The notes under the pieces: generated by a model
Told to the model about the DNA's origin: nothing
Database searches by the model: none
Seen by the model: only the letters and a program-made list of their open reading frames with translations
Shown here: in pieces, positions 10,901 to 20,979 of the stretch
Layout of the letters: each line of letters opens with the position of its first letter
Numbering within the stretch: the stretch's first letter is position 1
Assembly (NCBI GenBank): GCA_946811185.2
Contig: OX328104.1
Span: 11,605,918 to 11,669,917, forward strand
From: Hippopus hippopus
Taxonomy: Eukaryota; Mollusca; Bivalvia; Cardiida; Cardiidae
DNA length: 64,000 nt
Reading direction: 5' to 3'
Program-made: the position numbers and the translations under genes

Positions 10901-11364
10901 TTGAGGCAAACTTTCTTTCTGGAGATTTCTCACCTCTCACCTCTGTTGCATGTGAGAAAGTAGTCAGTGACATGACATGAAAGTAGTCAGTGATATGACC
11001 AAAGCTGTTAAAACAGTGTTAAAATCCAATACAATCAATCAAAAAACCTCTGCAAATGCTGTCAATACTGACAGGTCTAGCACTTTGTCACTTGGTAAAG
11101 ATTTAAACATCAAACGTGCAAATCAGTTTACTATTTCTATTAAGATTTTTCTCCACTCTATAGATTCTGTCCAGCATGGTAGCAGCAGCCTATCTTAGAC
11201 GCCATCTGATGGTGTGGAAGATTTTTGCCCCAAGATTTGTCTATCAAGCGGTGTCCAGTTTTATAGTATTTGGTACATGTATCCTGGTGGTGCTGGTAGT
11301 CAGTCGAATAAACAGTGCCTTAGAGAAATGGGTAATGAAGCTCAACACAAGAAAATCACACTGA
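775..11364 (+). CDS. PIGO: GPI ethanolamine phosphate transferase 3, C-terminal part (spliced, 8 exons)
   Basis: Exons 775-1959, 3116-3325, 4744-4885, 6646-6777, 8332-8442, 9608-9742, 10163-10296 and 11164-11364 join in frame to 2250 nt (749 codons plus TGA). The product resembles the C-terminal two-thirds of animal PIGO, an ER multi-pass enzyme that works with PIGF to add ethanolamine phosphate to the third mannose of the GPI anchor. Recognisable stretches include LNAKQISGYL, NSFVVNED, YGNLNGG, GLGTVYSAA, FYATGHQATIPSI, DAAFVG and RRHLMVWKIFAP. What is present is the segment just after the alkaline-phosphatase-like catalytic domain plus the hydrophobic membrane region; the catalytic domain is off the left edge. 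Junction phases run 0,0,1,1,1,1,0. Introns are 1.1-1.9 kb or less and full of MITEs. The weakest boundary is the acceptor at 4744. Family assignment rests on remembered similarity, not a search. Confidence 0.93.
2176..2408 (+). mobile_element. Family A MITE
   Basis: Ends TTAACTCTTTACC and GTAAATGGTTAA; central hairpin near 2291-2355. In PIGO intron 1960-3115. Confidence 0.85.
2772..3001 (+). mobile_element. Family A MITE
   Basis: Ends TCAACCCTTTACCACACAA and TGTGTGGTAAAGAATTTAA. Its hairpin has lost pairing (ATAGTGCTGATAACCA). Confidence 0.8.
3116..3325 (+). CDS. PIGO: PIGO exon b
   Basis: The exon lies between acceptor TTTTATAG and donor GTAATG and is 70 codons, phase 0 at both ends. It encodes GLPERVLTKVPVWQQ, then a membrane segment (VYIMVCVSLIAFAVWPLFIY) and a basic loop. 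The LP-Q-AV pattern before the membrane segment parallels LPRAVAGLA in vertebrate PIGO. Confidence 0.88.
3372..3599 (+). mobile_element. Family A MITE, first of an abutting pair
   Basis: Ends TTAATCCTTTACCACA and GTGTGGTAAAGGGTTAA. Near-perfect hairpin ACATTGTGGGAAAAGGAGAA at 3482 with its partner to 3541. Confidence 0.92.
3596..3827 (+). mobile_element. Family A MITE, second of an abutting pair
   Basis: It starts with the same TTAA that ends the previous copy (3596-3599) and ends AAAGGGTTAA. Strong hairpin at 3710-3767. Confidence 0.92.
3828..4033 (-). mobile_element. Family B MITE, left-truncated
   Basis: Contains GGATCCATAAAA, GAGGTAGAATGGTCCTTGGA and ends CCCCTTTTCACAGAGCATGG CTCA. It directly follows the family A pair. 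Confidence 0.8.
4101..4326 (-). mobile_element. Family A MITE
   Basis: Ends TTAATTGTTTACCACACAAC and TGTGTGGTAAAGGGTTG; hairpin partly decayed. Confidence 0.82.
4744..4885 (+). CDS. PIGO: PIGO exon c
   Basis: The exon encodes EEKSVYNFQKHFQMNWND, then GGTSSGAPVVYGLGTVYSAA, matching the YQLGSVYSAA region of vertebrate PIGO. The donor GGTAGG leaves one base (phase 1), which fits the next true exon at 6646. I chose the acceptor at 4743 because it restores phase 0 with exon b; the AG two or four bases earlier would not. The polypyrimidine tract is poor, so the 5' boundary is uncertain by a few codons. Confidence 0.78.
4952..5211 (+). mobile_element. Family B MITE, degraded
   Basis: Begins CCATGCTCTATGAAAAGGTG, ends ATTAAACCCCCTTTTGCCAG. 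The GC hairpin core is lost. Confidence 0.7.
5566..5795 (+). mobile_element. Family A MITE
   Basis: Ends TTAATCCTTTACC and GGTAAAGAGTTAA with a full hairpin near 5630-5690. In the intron before the PIGO exon array. Confidence 0.88.
6040..6777 (+). repeat. PIGO: Tandem array of partial PIGO exon d copies
   Basis: Exon-like starts follow an AG at 6065, 6206, 6344 and 6498, then at the real exon at 6646, giving spacings of 141, 138, 154 and 148 bp. Each unit holds a CTTT(C/T)TTTATT-type tract, a TTTTCAG-like acceptor and about 105 nt homologous to the 5' part of exon d, then a run of TGTCTGTC before the next unit. Copy 1 has an extra base and hits TGA in the required phase. Copy 2 lost the LLGDG block. 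Copy 3 runs to a TAG near 6466. Copy 4 is open to a TAG at about 6614. Copies 1-4 lack the exon's donor end, so they cannot splice out to exon e as they stand. Hydrophobic open frames at 6157-6821 are these decayed copies, not a separate gene. Confidence 0.85.
6646..6777 (+). CDS. PIGO: PIGO exon d (intact copy of a tandem exon array)
   Basis: Acceptor TTTATTTTCAG and donor GTATGA bound the exon, phase 1 at both ends. With the preceding base it reads GTVFYILSSLLLGDGMAPSL, followed by a second hydrophobic segment and RLCKDR. This is the last of five similar units and the only one that has both the right phase and the exon's 3' end with a donor. Confidence 0.85.
6792..7014 (+). mobile_element. 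Family A MITE next to PIGO exon d donor
   Basis: Begins TTAACCATTACCACACAA only 15 nt after the donor at 6777; hairpin near 6846-6910. Confidence 0.82.
7247..7482 (-). mobile_element. Family A MITE
   Basis: Ends TTAACTCTTTACCACACGAC and GTGCTAAAGGGTT; hairpin partly decayed. Confidence 0.8.
7494..7723 (-). mobile_element. Family A MITE
   Basis: Ends CTAACTCTTTACCAAACGCC and CTAAAGGGATAAC; hairpin near 7608-7668. Confidence 0.82.
8332..8442 (+). CDS. PIGO: PIGO exon e
   Basis: The acceptor is CTGTTCACAG and the donor GTGAGT, phase 1 at both ends. It encodes LLLPGIVTLSLFTSNYFYAT, then the GHQATIPSI and DAAFVG motifs, which parallel FYSTGHQPVFPAI and HAAFVG in vertebrate PIGO. This is the most diagnostic stretch of the gene in the window. 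Confidence 0.93.
8468..8698 (-). mobile_element. Family A MITE
   Basis: It starts 25 bp after the PIGO exon e donor (ATTAAATCTTTACAGGATGA) and ends TTTGGTAAAGACTTGA. A further decayed hairpin (GGAGAAATTGCTTGTAACAG) lies at 8740-8870. Confidence 0.75.
8915..9327 (+). mobile_element. Two fused, partial family A MITEs
   Basis: A half copy with hairpin near 9030-9085 runs into a second hairpin half (AGCATTTTCTCCTTTTCCCG) near 9176. The outer end reads CATATGGTAAAAAA. Confidence 0.65.
9608..9742 (+). CDS. PIGO: PIGO exon f
   Basis: The acceptor is TTGATTGCAG and the donor GTAAAC, phase 1 at both ends. It encodes FHGDWNNYIVPIILINLNMF and a membrane segment ending LPLLILWPCTKG, aligning with the [20 protein letters not shown] segment of vertebrate PIGO. 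Confidence 0.92.
10163..10296 (+). CDS. PIGO: PIGO exon g
   Basis: The acceptor is ATTTGTCAACAG and the donor GTATGT; the exon enters in phase 1 and leaves in phase 0. It encodes ALVFPKRTDTEQLWRGDYVM, then FENADTFSSLL and a hydrophobic segment, matching the charged loop and following helix near the C terminus of PIGO. An upstream in-frame open stretch (10018-10162) reads low-complexity sequence and is taken as intron. Confidence 0.85.
10621..10812 (+). mobile_element. Family A MITE, partial hairpin
   Basis: Ends TGTTACCATACACTCACAGG and TTGGTGAAGAGTTATAA; one arm of the hairpin is shortened. Confidence 0.72.
10834..11047 (+). mobile_element. tRNA-derived SINE
   Basis: The head TGTTGCTCAGTGGTTAGC resembles a pol III A box and GGTTGTGAGTCTG a degenerate B box; the 3' end is CAATACAATCAATCAAAA. 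It lies in the last PIGO intron, same strand. Confidence 0.65.
11164..11364 (+). CDS. PIGO: PIGO exon h (C-terminal exon)
   Basis: The acceptor is CCACTCTATAG and the exon enters in phase 0. It encodes ILSSMVAAAYLRRHLMVWKI, then FAPRFVYQAV and a last membrane helix, ending WVMKLNTRKSH and TGA at 11362-11364. The RRHLMVWK(I/V)FAP(R/K)F block is nearly identical to vertebrate PIGO. A family B repeat begins about 20 bp after the stop; the first AATAAA downstream is at about 12544, so the poly(A) site is unresolved. Confidence 0.93.
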   Translation: MLSSMVAAAYLRRHLMVWKIFAPRFVYQAVSSFIVFGTCILVVLVVSRINSALEKWVMKLNTRKSH

Positions 11365-11384
11365 AGCAGATTCACAGAAAGAAC

Positions 11385-12458
11385 CATGCTCTATGAAAAG
11401 GGGGCTCAATGCATTTACAAAAGTATTGACCCATGTCAGCCTGGGTGGAAACTTTTTGCTTTTTTGTAAGGACCATTCTATGTCAAGATTCAGTTGATTG
11501 TTAGACTTGGTGGATTTTTATGCTCACCAAAGGGGGAGCATATAGTCGCCGTGCGTCCGTCTGTCTGTCCGCCCGTCCTTCCTCTTGTCCGTCCATCTGT
11601 CCATCTGTCCATCTGTCCATCCGTCCAAAGCCATTTCTCCACAACCCCTGGACCAAATTGGATGAAACTTCATATATAAACTACTTAGGATATTGTGCTG
11701 ATGTGCTTTTAGCGGTTTTCCAATTTGAGGCTTTGTCTTGGAAAAAGGGTTTTTTTTTTTTTTTAAATTTCCAATTTTTACTAATATCTCCTTCAGTTTT
11801 TGTCAAAATTTCATGAAACTTCACATTTATATTGTATATTAAAAGTTTTATTATGTGCCCTTGTTTTTTTAATCTATGCAAAACCATGTTACGGGAAAAG
11901 GGTGCTTAATGTGTTATAACTTTAGGTTTTGTTTTTTTGGACTCTGAAATTAAACATTTCCTAGTTTCTTCAAGACTATTCAACACATATGTTGCTGATC
12001 AAAAGCCCCAGACCATGATTTCATTCTTTCCTATTTATACTAAGCTGTGTTATAGAAAAGAGGGCTTAATGACAAATTCAAACACAAAATTTATAAATGT
12101 TTAATCTGATTTCTTTTCAGACAATTTTGCCATTACTATAATAGTAATGTTTGATTTACAGGTTGTTCACATTGACAGGAACTTTTACTCCACTGTTCCA
12201 AGAGTTATGTCCCTTGTTTATTTAATTATTTGAACATTGGCAAATGCAGTTTGGCGGATGGGACCAAACACAAGTAGCCTGTTTCACCTCCACCCTCATC
12301 TCCCATGACCAACCATTTACCAACAGCCTTCACTTTCCTAAAAAGAGACCTGTTCGGGGAGCATAATCCGTCTGCGATGGCTCTTGTATGGATCTATAGT
12401 TATCTGGTCACTTGCATCACAGAGATGCATTAAATCCCCTTTTGCCAGAGTGCTGCTC
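11385..12458 (+). mobile_element. Family B MITE, interrupted
   Basis: The left part begins ACCATGCTCTATGAAAAGGG and the right part ends with GATGCATTAAATCCCC and a degraded terminal repeat. The 11520-12388 element splits it. Confidence 0.7.
11520..12388 (+). mobile_element. Repeat inserted in a family B copy (GCTCACCAAAGGGGGAGC type)
   Basis: It begins GCTCACCAAAGGGGGAGCAT, followed by a CGTCCGTCTGTC-type stretch and ACCAAATTGGATGAAACTTC, a bivalve repeat motif. It separates the left part of a family B copy (11385-11516) from its right part (12388-12458), so it was probably inserted there. The right boundary is approximate. Confidence 0.6.
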
Positions 12459-13336
12459 AATTTTAAAAGATTATATCTCTTGTCTTTAAAATTGGATGAC
12501 CCACCCACTCTTGTTTCATATTCTGTGTACTGTATGTGTTTCAAATAAAATATTCAGCAACGGATGTGTAATTGTCTAGTGGCAATGCAAATCAAGTCTT
12601 TAGAGTGTCAAAAAAAACCACAATAACATCTTTAGTCTGGAAATAGACCAAACACTGTTTTTTTGTCTGTATTGGCCCAAATATCTTAACATAGCAAACA
12701 CTTAGCGTGAGGATCAGCCCTTTATATTGTGCAGTCTGATCTGAATCTAAACAATCTGCAAAGACTTATGTGGTTGTGCTTGATACTCAAAACAGTTTTT
12801 TTAACTTTATGAATTGATTTTTTTTTCAAACTGGATACTCCTTTTGCAGAAATGGAAATGTTCTATACAAATAATTTCTTCTTTGGCTACAAGGTTTTCT
12901 TAAAAACTGGTCTACAGCAAGATGAAATAAGTTGTCTGAAAAAAAGATACATAGGATCTGACATAGGTTTGCACTTGAGATAAAATCTTATGAAACCAGT
13001 CATCAAAAATATTTTTTAATAGAACCTTTGGGGACTTTATTAACATTTTCGCAGACAGGTTTGATAAATCTTTTCTTCAAAGGCCAACAAATGTCAGGTT
13101 CTTTTTATCACAAAAAAATATGTCTCGAATATTAGGTCAGATAATGCAATACCACACATTTACATATGATAATTTCCATTACTGATTCACTTCGTTAAAA
13201 GAAAAACATGACGTCACTTATGACGTCACACAATGCTTATCTGGAATGTTGAAGATAAAACAAAGATGGTTGTGTCATTAATGTGTAAAATGAGTGTGAA
13301 TGATACATTGACCCTTTACCAAACAATCCTGTGTTG
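12459..13336. other. No recognised feature
   Basis: AT-rich intergenic sequence between the two genes. I see only a decayed family D-like stretch (12700-12780), an AATAAA at about 12544 that could end PIGO transcripts, and TGACGTCACTTATGACGTCA at 13210-13229, two CRE-like sites that may belong to an unrecognised repeat. Confidence 0.5.
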
Positions 13337-13564
13337 TAACCCTTTACCACATAATCCCGGGTTTTAACGATCCCAAGGAAGAAGCATTTTGAAAAAATTG
13401 TGGGAAAAGGAGAAAATGCTGGTAACCAGCATTTTCTCCATTTCCAACAATGTTTTCTATCCTTCTTAATGCAAATTTCAGTTTTTGAGCATTGTTTTAC
13501 CTGTCATTTGCAGATGCTTTCAGTTAGGACCAGTGTAAAATTTTGCCATGTGGTAAAGAGTTAA
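13337..13564 (+). mobile_element. Family A MITE
   Basis: Ends TAACCCTTTACCACATAATC and GGTAAAGAGTTAA; strong hairpin near 13397-13455. Another family A fragment (15938-15990) lies beyond the 145-bp array. Confidence 0.85.
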
Positions 13565-13575
13565 CAAATAATAAA

Positions 13576-15929
13576 ACAAGAGGGCCATGATGGCCCTGAA
13601 GTCGCTCACCTGAGCCTTTTGATCAAACATAACCCATTTCCAATCTCAGCAGAGATATTAAGACAAACACTCTGACAAACACTCATTAGTATTGGGCTTA
13701 CAAATATGGCCTCTAAAGTGCACACAACCTTTTCCTGGAATTTGTCTCAGCAGCCTACTCGACATGTAGAAATTATCAAGACATACATTTTGACAAACTT
13801 TCATGAGTATTTGAGTGAAAATGTGGCCTGTAGGGTGTACAAAAAGTTTTTCTGAGATTTGACCTAGTGATCTAGTTTTTCATCCAACATGACCCATATT
13901 CATACTAGTCTAAGATATTATCAAGACAAACATTCAATGCAAATTTCAAGATTATTGGACTGAAAATGTGGCCTCTAGAGCGTACACACGGTTTTTCAAG
14001 GATGAAACTTGGTGACCTAGTTTTTATTCCATGTGACCCATTTTCAAACTCATGCAAGATATCATCAAGACAAAAGTTTAAAGAATATTGGACTGTAATT
14101 ATAGTACAAAACGTCTTTCCGAGATTTGATCTTGTGACCTAGTTTTTTATCCAACATGACCCATTTTCATACTAGTCTAAGAAATTATCAAGACAAACAT
14201 TCTGACCGAATTTCAAGATTATTGGACTGAAAATGTGGCCTCTAGAGCTTACATAAGGTTTTTCTAAGATTTGACCTGGTGACCTAGTTTTTGACCCGAC
14301 ATGACCCATTTTCATTCTCATCCAAGCTATCATCATGACAAACATTCTGACCAACTTTAAAGAGCATTGGACTGAAAATGTGGCTTCTGGAGCATACACA
14401 AGGTTTTTCAAAGATTTGATCTAGTGACCTAGTTTTTGACCCCACATGGCCCACTTTTGAACTCATCTGCGATATTATCAAGACAAACATTCTGACCATA
14501 TTTCAAGAGTACTGAACAGAAAATGTGGCTTCTGGAGCATACACAAGGTTTTTTTAAGATTTGACGTAGTCACCTAGTTTTTGACCCAACATGGCCTGTT
14601 TTCCAATTTATCAGAGATATCATCAAGACAAACATTCTGACTAACTTTCAAGAGTATTGGACTGAAAATGTGGCCTCTAGAGCGTACAAAAGGTTTTTCT
14701 AAGATTTGACCTGGTGACCTAGTTTTTGACCCGACACGGCCCACTTTCAAACTTGTTCGAGATATCATCAAGACAAACATTCTGACCAACTTTCAAGAGT
14801 TTTGGACTGAAAATGTGGCCTCTAGAGCGTACACAAGATTTTTCTAAGATTTGACTTGGTGACCTAGTTTTTGACCCTACATAGCCCATTTTCAAACTCG
14901 TCCAGGATATCATTAAGACAAACATTCTGACCAATTTTCAAGAGTATTGGACTGAAAATGTGGCCTCTAGAGCGTACACAAGGTTTTTCTAAGATTTGAC
15001 CTGGTGACCTAGTTTTTGACCCTACATGGCCTGTTTTCAAACTCGTCCAAGATATCATCAAGACAAACATTCTGACAAATTTTCAGGAGTATTGGACTGA
15101 AATTGTGGCCTCTAGAGCACACACAAGGTTTTTCTAAGATTTGACCTGGTGACCTAGTTTTTGACCCGACATGGCCCATTTTCGAACTCGTCTGAGATAT
15201 CATCAAGACAAACATTCTGACCAATTTTCAGGAGTATTGGACAGAAAATGTGTCCTCTAGAGCGTACACAAGGTTTTTCTAAGATTTGACCTAGTGACCT
15301 AGTTTTTGACCCGACATGACCCATTTTAGAACTCGTCCGAGATATCATCCAGGCAAACATTCTGACCAATTTTCATGAGTATTGGACTGAAAATGTGGCC
15401 TCTAGAGCGTACACAAGGTTTTTCTAAGATTTGACCTAGTGACCTAGTTTTTGCTCCGACATGACCCATTTTCGAACTCTCCGAGATATCATCAAGGCAA
15501 ACATTCTGACCAAGTTTCATGAGTATCGGACTGAAAATGTGGCCTCTAGAGCGTACACAAGGTTTTTCTAAGATTTGACCTAGTGACCTAGTTTTTGACC
15601 CGACATGACCTATTTTCAAACTCTTTTGAGATATCATCGAGGCAAATATTCTGACCAATTTTCAGGAGTATTGGACAGAAAATGTGGCCTCTAGAGCGTA
15701 CACAAGATTTTTCTAAGATTTGACCTAGTGACCTAGTTTTTGACCCGACATGACCCATTTTCGAACTTGTCCGAGATTTTATTGAGACAAACATTCTGAC
15801 CAAGTTTTATGAGTATCGGACTGAAAATGTAGCCTCTAGAGCGTACACAATGTAAAAGTTGACGCCGGACGCCGGACACAGCACGATCACAAAAGCTCAC
15901 CATGAGCGCTTCGTGCTCAGGTGAGCTAA
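13576..15929 (+). repeat. Bivalve-type element with ~145-bp tandem array
   Basis: About 14 units of ~145 bp, each with AAGACAAACATTCTGACC, GGCCTCTAGAGCGTACACAA and GACCTAGTTTTTGACCC. Unit divergence is highest at the left. The array lies between a left end AGGGCCATGATGGCCCTGAA plus GTCGCTCACCTGAG and a right end GACGCCGGACGCCGGACACA plus CTCAGGTGAGCTAAAA; the CTCACCTGAG ends are inverted. Repeated 71-residue open frames on the - strand are produced by the period (145 = 1 mod 3) and are not genes. Confidence 0.92.
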
Positions 15930-16257
15930 AAAGAGGCTTTTAGGAAACATTGTGGGGAAAGGAAAAAATGCTGGTAACCAGGACAAAGTTAAAATTTGGT
16001 TCAGAGTTTAAGTATCTTTAAACATAGGTAAACATTGTGGCCCAGTGAGAAATTGAACCTTTCAAATACATGTAATTTCTTCTTTGGCTAAAATGATTTT
16101 TAGCTTGGCTGTCTTTGAAGAAATTATCAAGGTACTGTCATAGCCCCATTGTTGTCTGTGTTGTTGTAGTGCAAACACTTTGATATTTGATATCTCCGTC
16201 ATTACTGATGATACTTACTTCTAACTTTAGTAGTTATTACCTATCAACAATCACTGG

Positions 16258-16415
16258 ATCCATTGGGTTTTTCGTGGGAGTGTCCTTGGGCAAGACACTT
16301 CCGAGCACTAGCCTAGTACTGGTAAAACCCAGGAAATACATGAAAATGTGAGCTGTGCTGTGAAATGACTGAAATAATGTTGAAAGCAGCGTAAAACACC
16401 ATTCAATTTACCTAT
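16258..16415 (+). mobile_element. SINE fragment with shared 3' tail
   Basis: The tail CAGCGTAAAACACCATTCAA, preceded by TGACTGAAATAATGTTGAAA, matches the end of the SINE at 32288-32440. The head is degraded. Confidence 0.6.
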
Positions 16416-16861
16416 CAATAGTGGAATTTATACAATAAGGGCATGTAACAATAAAATTAATGTTGACACGGTCATGTCCCTTTTTGGACTTAGAATTTTC
16501 ATTGAAAATCTATCTATTTTTAAAAGCAACTTTAGCCAAGTGTTGGTACCTGTTTGGGGTGCCCTTGTTCTTTTTTTGCAAGAATGGTCTGCTGCAGAAT
16601 GATCAAAATGATGTCTGCTGGAATTTATGTGTGAATGATGAATTACAGGAAATAAATTAATGAATAACTCTCGAGTTTGTTTGTGACCTTTATTTTGTTT
16701 TTCCTACAATCATTGCAAACATTTTTTGTGTGTTACATTGTCTGTTGGTTGTTTTTATAACAAATAAAACATGTTCAACAATTAGTTTTGACAGCACAGC
16801 ATTAACTACACAGTCTATGCTAGATTCACCCATACAGTGTGTCTGATGTCTATGTGAATGG

Positions 16862-17104
16862 ACGATTTGATAAAAAAACCTCCTTTTTTCCGACTAAAAT
16901 TCTATACTTGCCTGATTTGAAAGCATGTACATATGACATAATAAATGTCACTGAAATGATGGAATTTTTCTTCATGAGGGCAGAAAACATTGTGGGAAAA
17001 GGAGAAAATGCTGGTTACCAGCATTTTCTCTTTTTCCTGCTATGTTTTCAAAATGTTTTTCCTCTGGGTCATTAAAAAAAAAAGTTCATTTGGTGAAGGG
17101 TCAA
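16862..17104 (+). mobile_element. Family A MITE
   Basis: Strong hairpin at 16986-17045 (CATTGTGGGAAAAGGAGAAA); termini degraded. Confidence 0.75.
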
Positions 17105-17572
17105 AGCAAAAATCATTCTCAGCTAATTCCTTGCCAACTGTCAACCAAACAGGGCAGGATTGGCTGTTTTATAGAATATATAGATACACCTTCACATGTC
17201 AAAATTTAGCATGGATGTCAATGGACAAAAGCAAGATTTCTGGCTGAAAATTTTCAGTAGCTTTCATCATGGTAGTGTTTTGCAGGAATATATAATGTAA
17301 CCAAAGAGAAGAGGAATTTGATATATATATTTTTTTTTTATCATTTATCAAAATGTTCACCCATATAGAAATCAAATAGAACATACATACACTCATGTTG
17401 CTAACATGTACATTGAGTTAATAATTTGCCACTAGTAGAAAATCTTTCTAATTTTGCAGCCTATCAGTTTTTGGGGACAGTTTTGTAAATAAAGAAATTT
17501 CGCTAAAATAGCATTCTCTTTTTGCCACAGTGTTTTAACAGTATATTCATGTACTAATAATCCAATATCATT

Positions 17573-17812
17573 TGAGCTTTACTCAAGGGAGATTAATGCA
17601 TCAATCTGCAAAAAGAATCTGCCCATGTCAGCCTGTGCAGGCTGACATGGGCAGATTCTTTTTGCTTTGGTAAAATTTCTGCATATCAAATGACCATTCT
17701 ACCAGACTCAGTCATTCGTAGACAAAATGTATTTTATGGATCCATAATTAAGTCATGACTTGCTTGGTATAATGCATCAGGCAAAAGCATGAACCCCTCT
17801 TCAGCCAAATTG
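17573..17812 (-). mobile_element. Family B MITE
   Basis: Long perfect stem at about 17600-17661 pairing AAAAAGAATCTGCCCATGTC with its complement; ends degraded. Confidence 0.78.
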
Positions 17813-18366
17813 AAATGGTTTGATAAGCAGTTAACAAATGGTGAAAAAGATTAGAAGGAAGGACTACATGTATTGCAATTTAAGGCTGCTTTTACACCAA
17901 CATGTCTTAAATGTAAGATAGCATGGACTGAAAAATAGACTGTTCTTGTGTACAGTCTGATCCTGATGTACTCTACTAGAAGATGCCCTCAGTTTGGCAA
18001 GACTTTACCGTTGAAAACACAAAATAATGCATAAACACTTTCAAAGCAGCTTCATTACACAAAACTATCAGTAAATTGTGGCAAACTGGGAAACTGCTGA
18101 CTACTTATTTTTAGCACTGTCTACTTTTTGCCACACTATTTTCAAAAGCAGTCTACAGCAGTGATAATTTCAAATGCACATGTTTAACTCCTTCAATACC
18201 AAAAGGCAAAAAACTGAGGCTTTTGGTGATTGTATAGATCAAGATCAGACTGCAGAGAACATGCAGTCTGATATTTTATCTTTACCAACCGCTTGTTTAG
18301 TCGAGGCTGTAAGAAATAATCCTACTGGATTTCATTTTCAGCTGACAAACAGGTTCAAGTTTATAT

Positions 18367-18629
18367 GAGCCATGATCTGGCAAAAGGGGACTTAATGCAT
18401 CTCCATGATGCAGTATAGCAAACAGGTTATCATCCAATCATGGATCCATAAAATCTATTTTGTCTATCAACTAGCTTAATCCCAAGGTAGAATGGTCCCT
18501 AGACATATTAAATATTTACAAATAGGAAAAAGTTTTGACCCAGGTCAGCCTGCGCAGAATGCGCAGGCTGACCAGGGTCAATACTTTTTGCAGATGCATT
18601 AAGTCCCCTTTTCACAGAGTATGGCTTAT
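18367..18629 (+). mobile_element. Family B MITE
   Basis: Ends TGAGCCATGATCTGGCAAAA and TTTTCACAGAGTATGGCTTA; hairpin core with GCCTGCGCAGAATGCGCAGG at 18549. Confidence 0.88.
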
Positions 18630-19970
18630 ATATTCGGTGCTGAGAGAGTTGGGACAGATTTCTGAAATGTATGATAAACACTCTTGCAGATCCATTCACA
18701 TCTTCATTTTTCCCTTTATCATTCTATAATGTACATCTATATAACAAGAACCAAATGCAATTCAAATTAACAAATGATAAAAAAGGGTACTTATCACAGT
18801 TCCTGCAAATATGTTAATTGTTGTTCATTGTCCGTTTGTCCATAACAGTAAATTTGAACATTGAGGAAAAAAAATAAAATAAAAAAAAGGCAGTAATTTG
18901 CATGAATTTTAAGATTCGTTTATCCCATATTGGTGCTCATAATTTTCAGTAACAGTTGAAGCAGACAAATTTGAAATCTGTATAATCAACATAATTATGA
19001 CACAATGACCTGTTCATCTAACAACAAGGCATAAAAAGCCATAGGCCCTACTTATTGGTTGGTTATCTGAGTTTTCTCCCTTTCCCACAATGTTTTCAAA
19101 AGCCTTTTTCATGGGCATAATGAACTGTGTGCATTGCCCGTTGGAAAATTCCCTTTTTTTTGAGAGCCTTCAGGGGATAGGACAAGTATATCTTTGAGGA
19201 AGAGTATCACTTTCTCTGTGCTTGCTACAAATGAGGAACATAAAGAATAATTTGGGTCAAATAAAAACAGTATTTATTTGATTTATGTACGTAATATAAA
19301 TGCCACTATAGAACTGTATTAAAAACAGCAAGCTAATTGAACAAAAACAGAGGGAGAATATCTTTCTATTTTGTCAGCAATACGACCAAAGCATTTTTCT
19401 ACCTTTTATCATATAATTACTCATTTCGGCAAGCCTTTCGTGCACGTGTTTCTTCTATAACTGTATTTAAAATTTGTCGTTATTTATTAGTATCACACAT
19501 GTTTTTTTCCAGGCAACTTTCAACGTTATGATATGTAATGTAGGCCCATAACCTATACTCATGAATCGAATAAAAAGGAAAAGAATTAATGAATGCTCCT
19601 TCTAGCATATTCAACAGACCGCTATTTCTCGTAACATCTAAGGTTATGCGCCAGATACAATTTTGTCTGAAGTTAGACGAACAGACACGAGGAAATACAA
19701 CCCATGGAGTTTAAGAGGGGCTGTATTAATGTATGAGTCGTGCTCCGTGAAAGGGTTTAGGGCATCTGCTAAAAGTATCGACTCGTGTCAACTTCTTGCT
19801 AATATCAAATTCATTTTTTGTGCTAACACGTGAACCAACTACCCAGTGAAACAAACTTGCAGCAAATTTCTCTGAAATTATCTTTGTAAATTATTGATTA
19901 TCAGAACGATTAAAGGTTTAATACGAAAAACATTTATGTATGAAAATAGCGTTACAAATAGGGAAATTTC
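18630..19970. other. No gene recognised
   Basis: AT-rich intergenic sequence. It holds a family A remnant (19070-19105) and a left-end family B remnant (19735-19800). I see nothing else. Confidence 0.5.
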
Positions 19971-20095
19971 TCCTTATCGGACAGTGTAGATCCAAGATCA
20001 GACTGCACGTTCTATGCAGTCTGATCTTGATCTACACTGGTCGCAAATGGTCAGTGTGTCGCACTTGGCAGCCTAATGGCTGATCCTGGTAATCC
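19960..20095 (+). repeat. Family D hairpin repeat
   Basis: AGATCAGACTGCACGTTCTA pairs with TGCAGTCTGATCTTGATCTA inside a longer GACAGTGTAGATC / GATCTACACTG stem; the right side reads CGCACTTGGCAGCCTAATGG. Confidence 0.8.
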
Positions 20096-20138
20096 ATCAC
20101 TAAATCGAATTGTTCCCGCTTCTATACCTTGTTGTGAG

Positions 20139-20326
20139 TTAAACCCTTTACCGCACAATCCCGAGTTCGAACACCCCCAGGAAAAGGTCTTTTAAAAACG
20201 CGGGAAAAGGAGGAAATGATGGTTTTTCAGACAAGGAAAAATGGCCTTTTTTGAGCAACATTTTACTTGTCGACTGCAAATGCTTCCAATTTGGACCAGT
20301 CTAAAATGTTGTGTGGTAGAGATTTA
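20139..20326 (+). mobile_element. Family A MITE, hairpin lost
   Basis: Ends TTAAACCCTTTACCGCACAA and TGTGTGGTAGAGATTTAA; the central stem is deleted. Confidence 0.75.
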
Positions 20327-20979
20327 ATTGGGTGAAAAGAGCATGACACTGGAGTTTCCATGGTGTACAACTCTGGTAGGATGGGTAAGATACCGACTGG
20401 TACACAAACCATAAGTACTCCATCCAGAATTAATGCTTAGCCTGGTTCACCAGTGGCATAGTATACATAAGGGATAATCAACTGGTTGTGTGTGATATTA
20501 AAAATCTGTCACTAGAATGGGGTGTGATGTGGTTGAAAAAAGAAAACGAGTCCGACGGACGAGTTTTTTAACGGCATCAAACCGCATTCGAGTGACATAT
20601 GATGTCAACAATTTTATCCCAGCTTATCGAATAGTTTTTAAAGTTGAGAATTAGGCAAAAACAGAGGCTGAAAACGGGGCTTAATGCAGAACAAAATGTG
20701 TCAATTATTCTTTTCGAGTGTATGGAGTTTTTCAAGTATTTGCAATCATTCCTTAACAGAATTCACAGAACAAAATGTTGTACATGTGTCTACTAAATAC
20801 AATGCATATCATCTAAAATATCACATTTAAATCACTGTAAATGCATTACCCACTAATGACTTTACAGCTATGGGTATAATTATGCTTACACCACTTGCTT
20901 GTAGCACTTGGCCTTGTCGTGGTATGTATTCACCAACCTATCTGAACAATTTGAATTGCATTCTACTTCTCAATCTAAA

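Noticed and set aside
14172..15803. Repeated ~71-residue open frames on the - strand (FVLMISWTSLK...)
   Set aside because: They recur every 145 bp in rotating frames because the DNA unit is tandemly repeated; there is no start context, domain or splice structure.
13576..15929. CRISPR-like array
   Set aside because: Units are 145 bp with no short repeat and unique spacers, and the genome is clearly eukaryotic with spliced genes.
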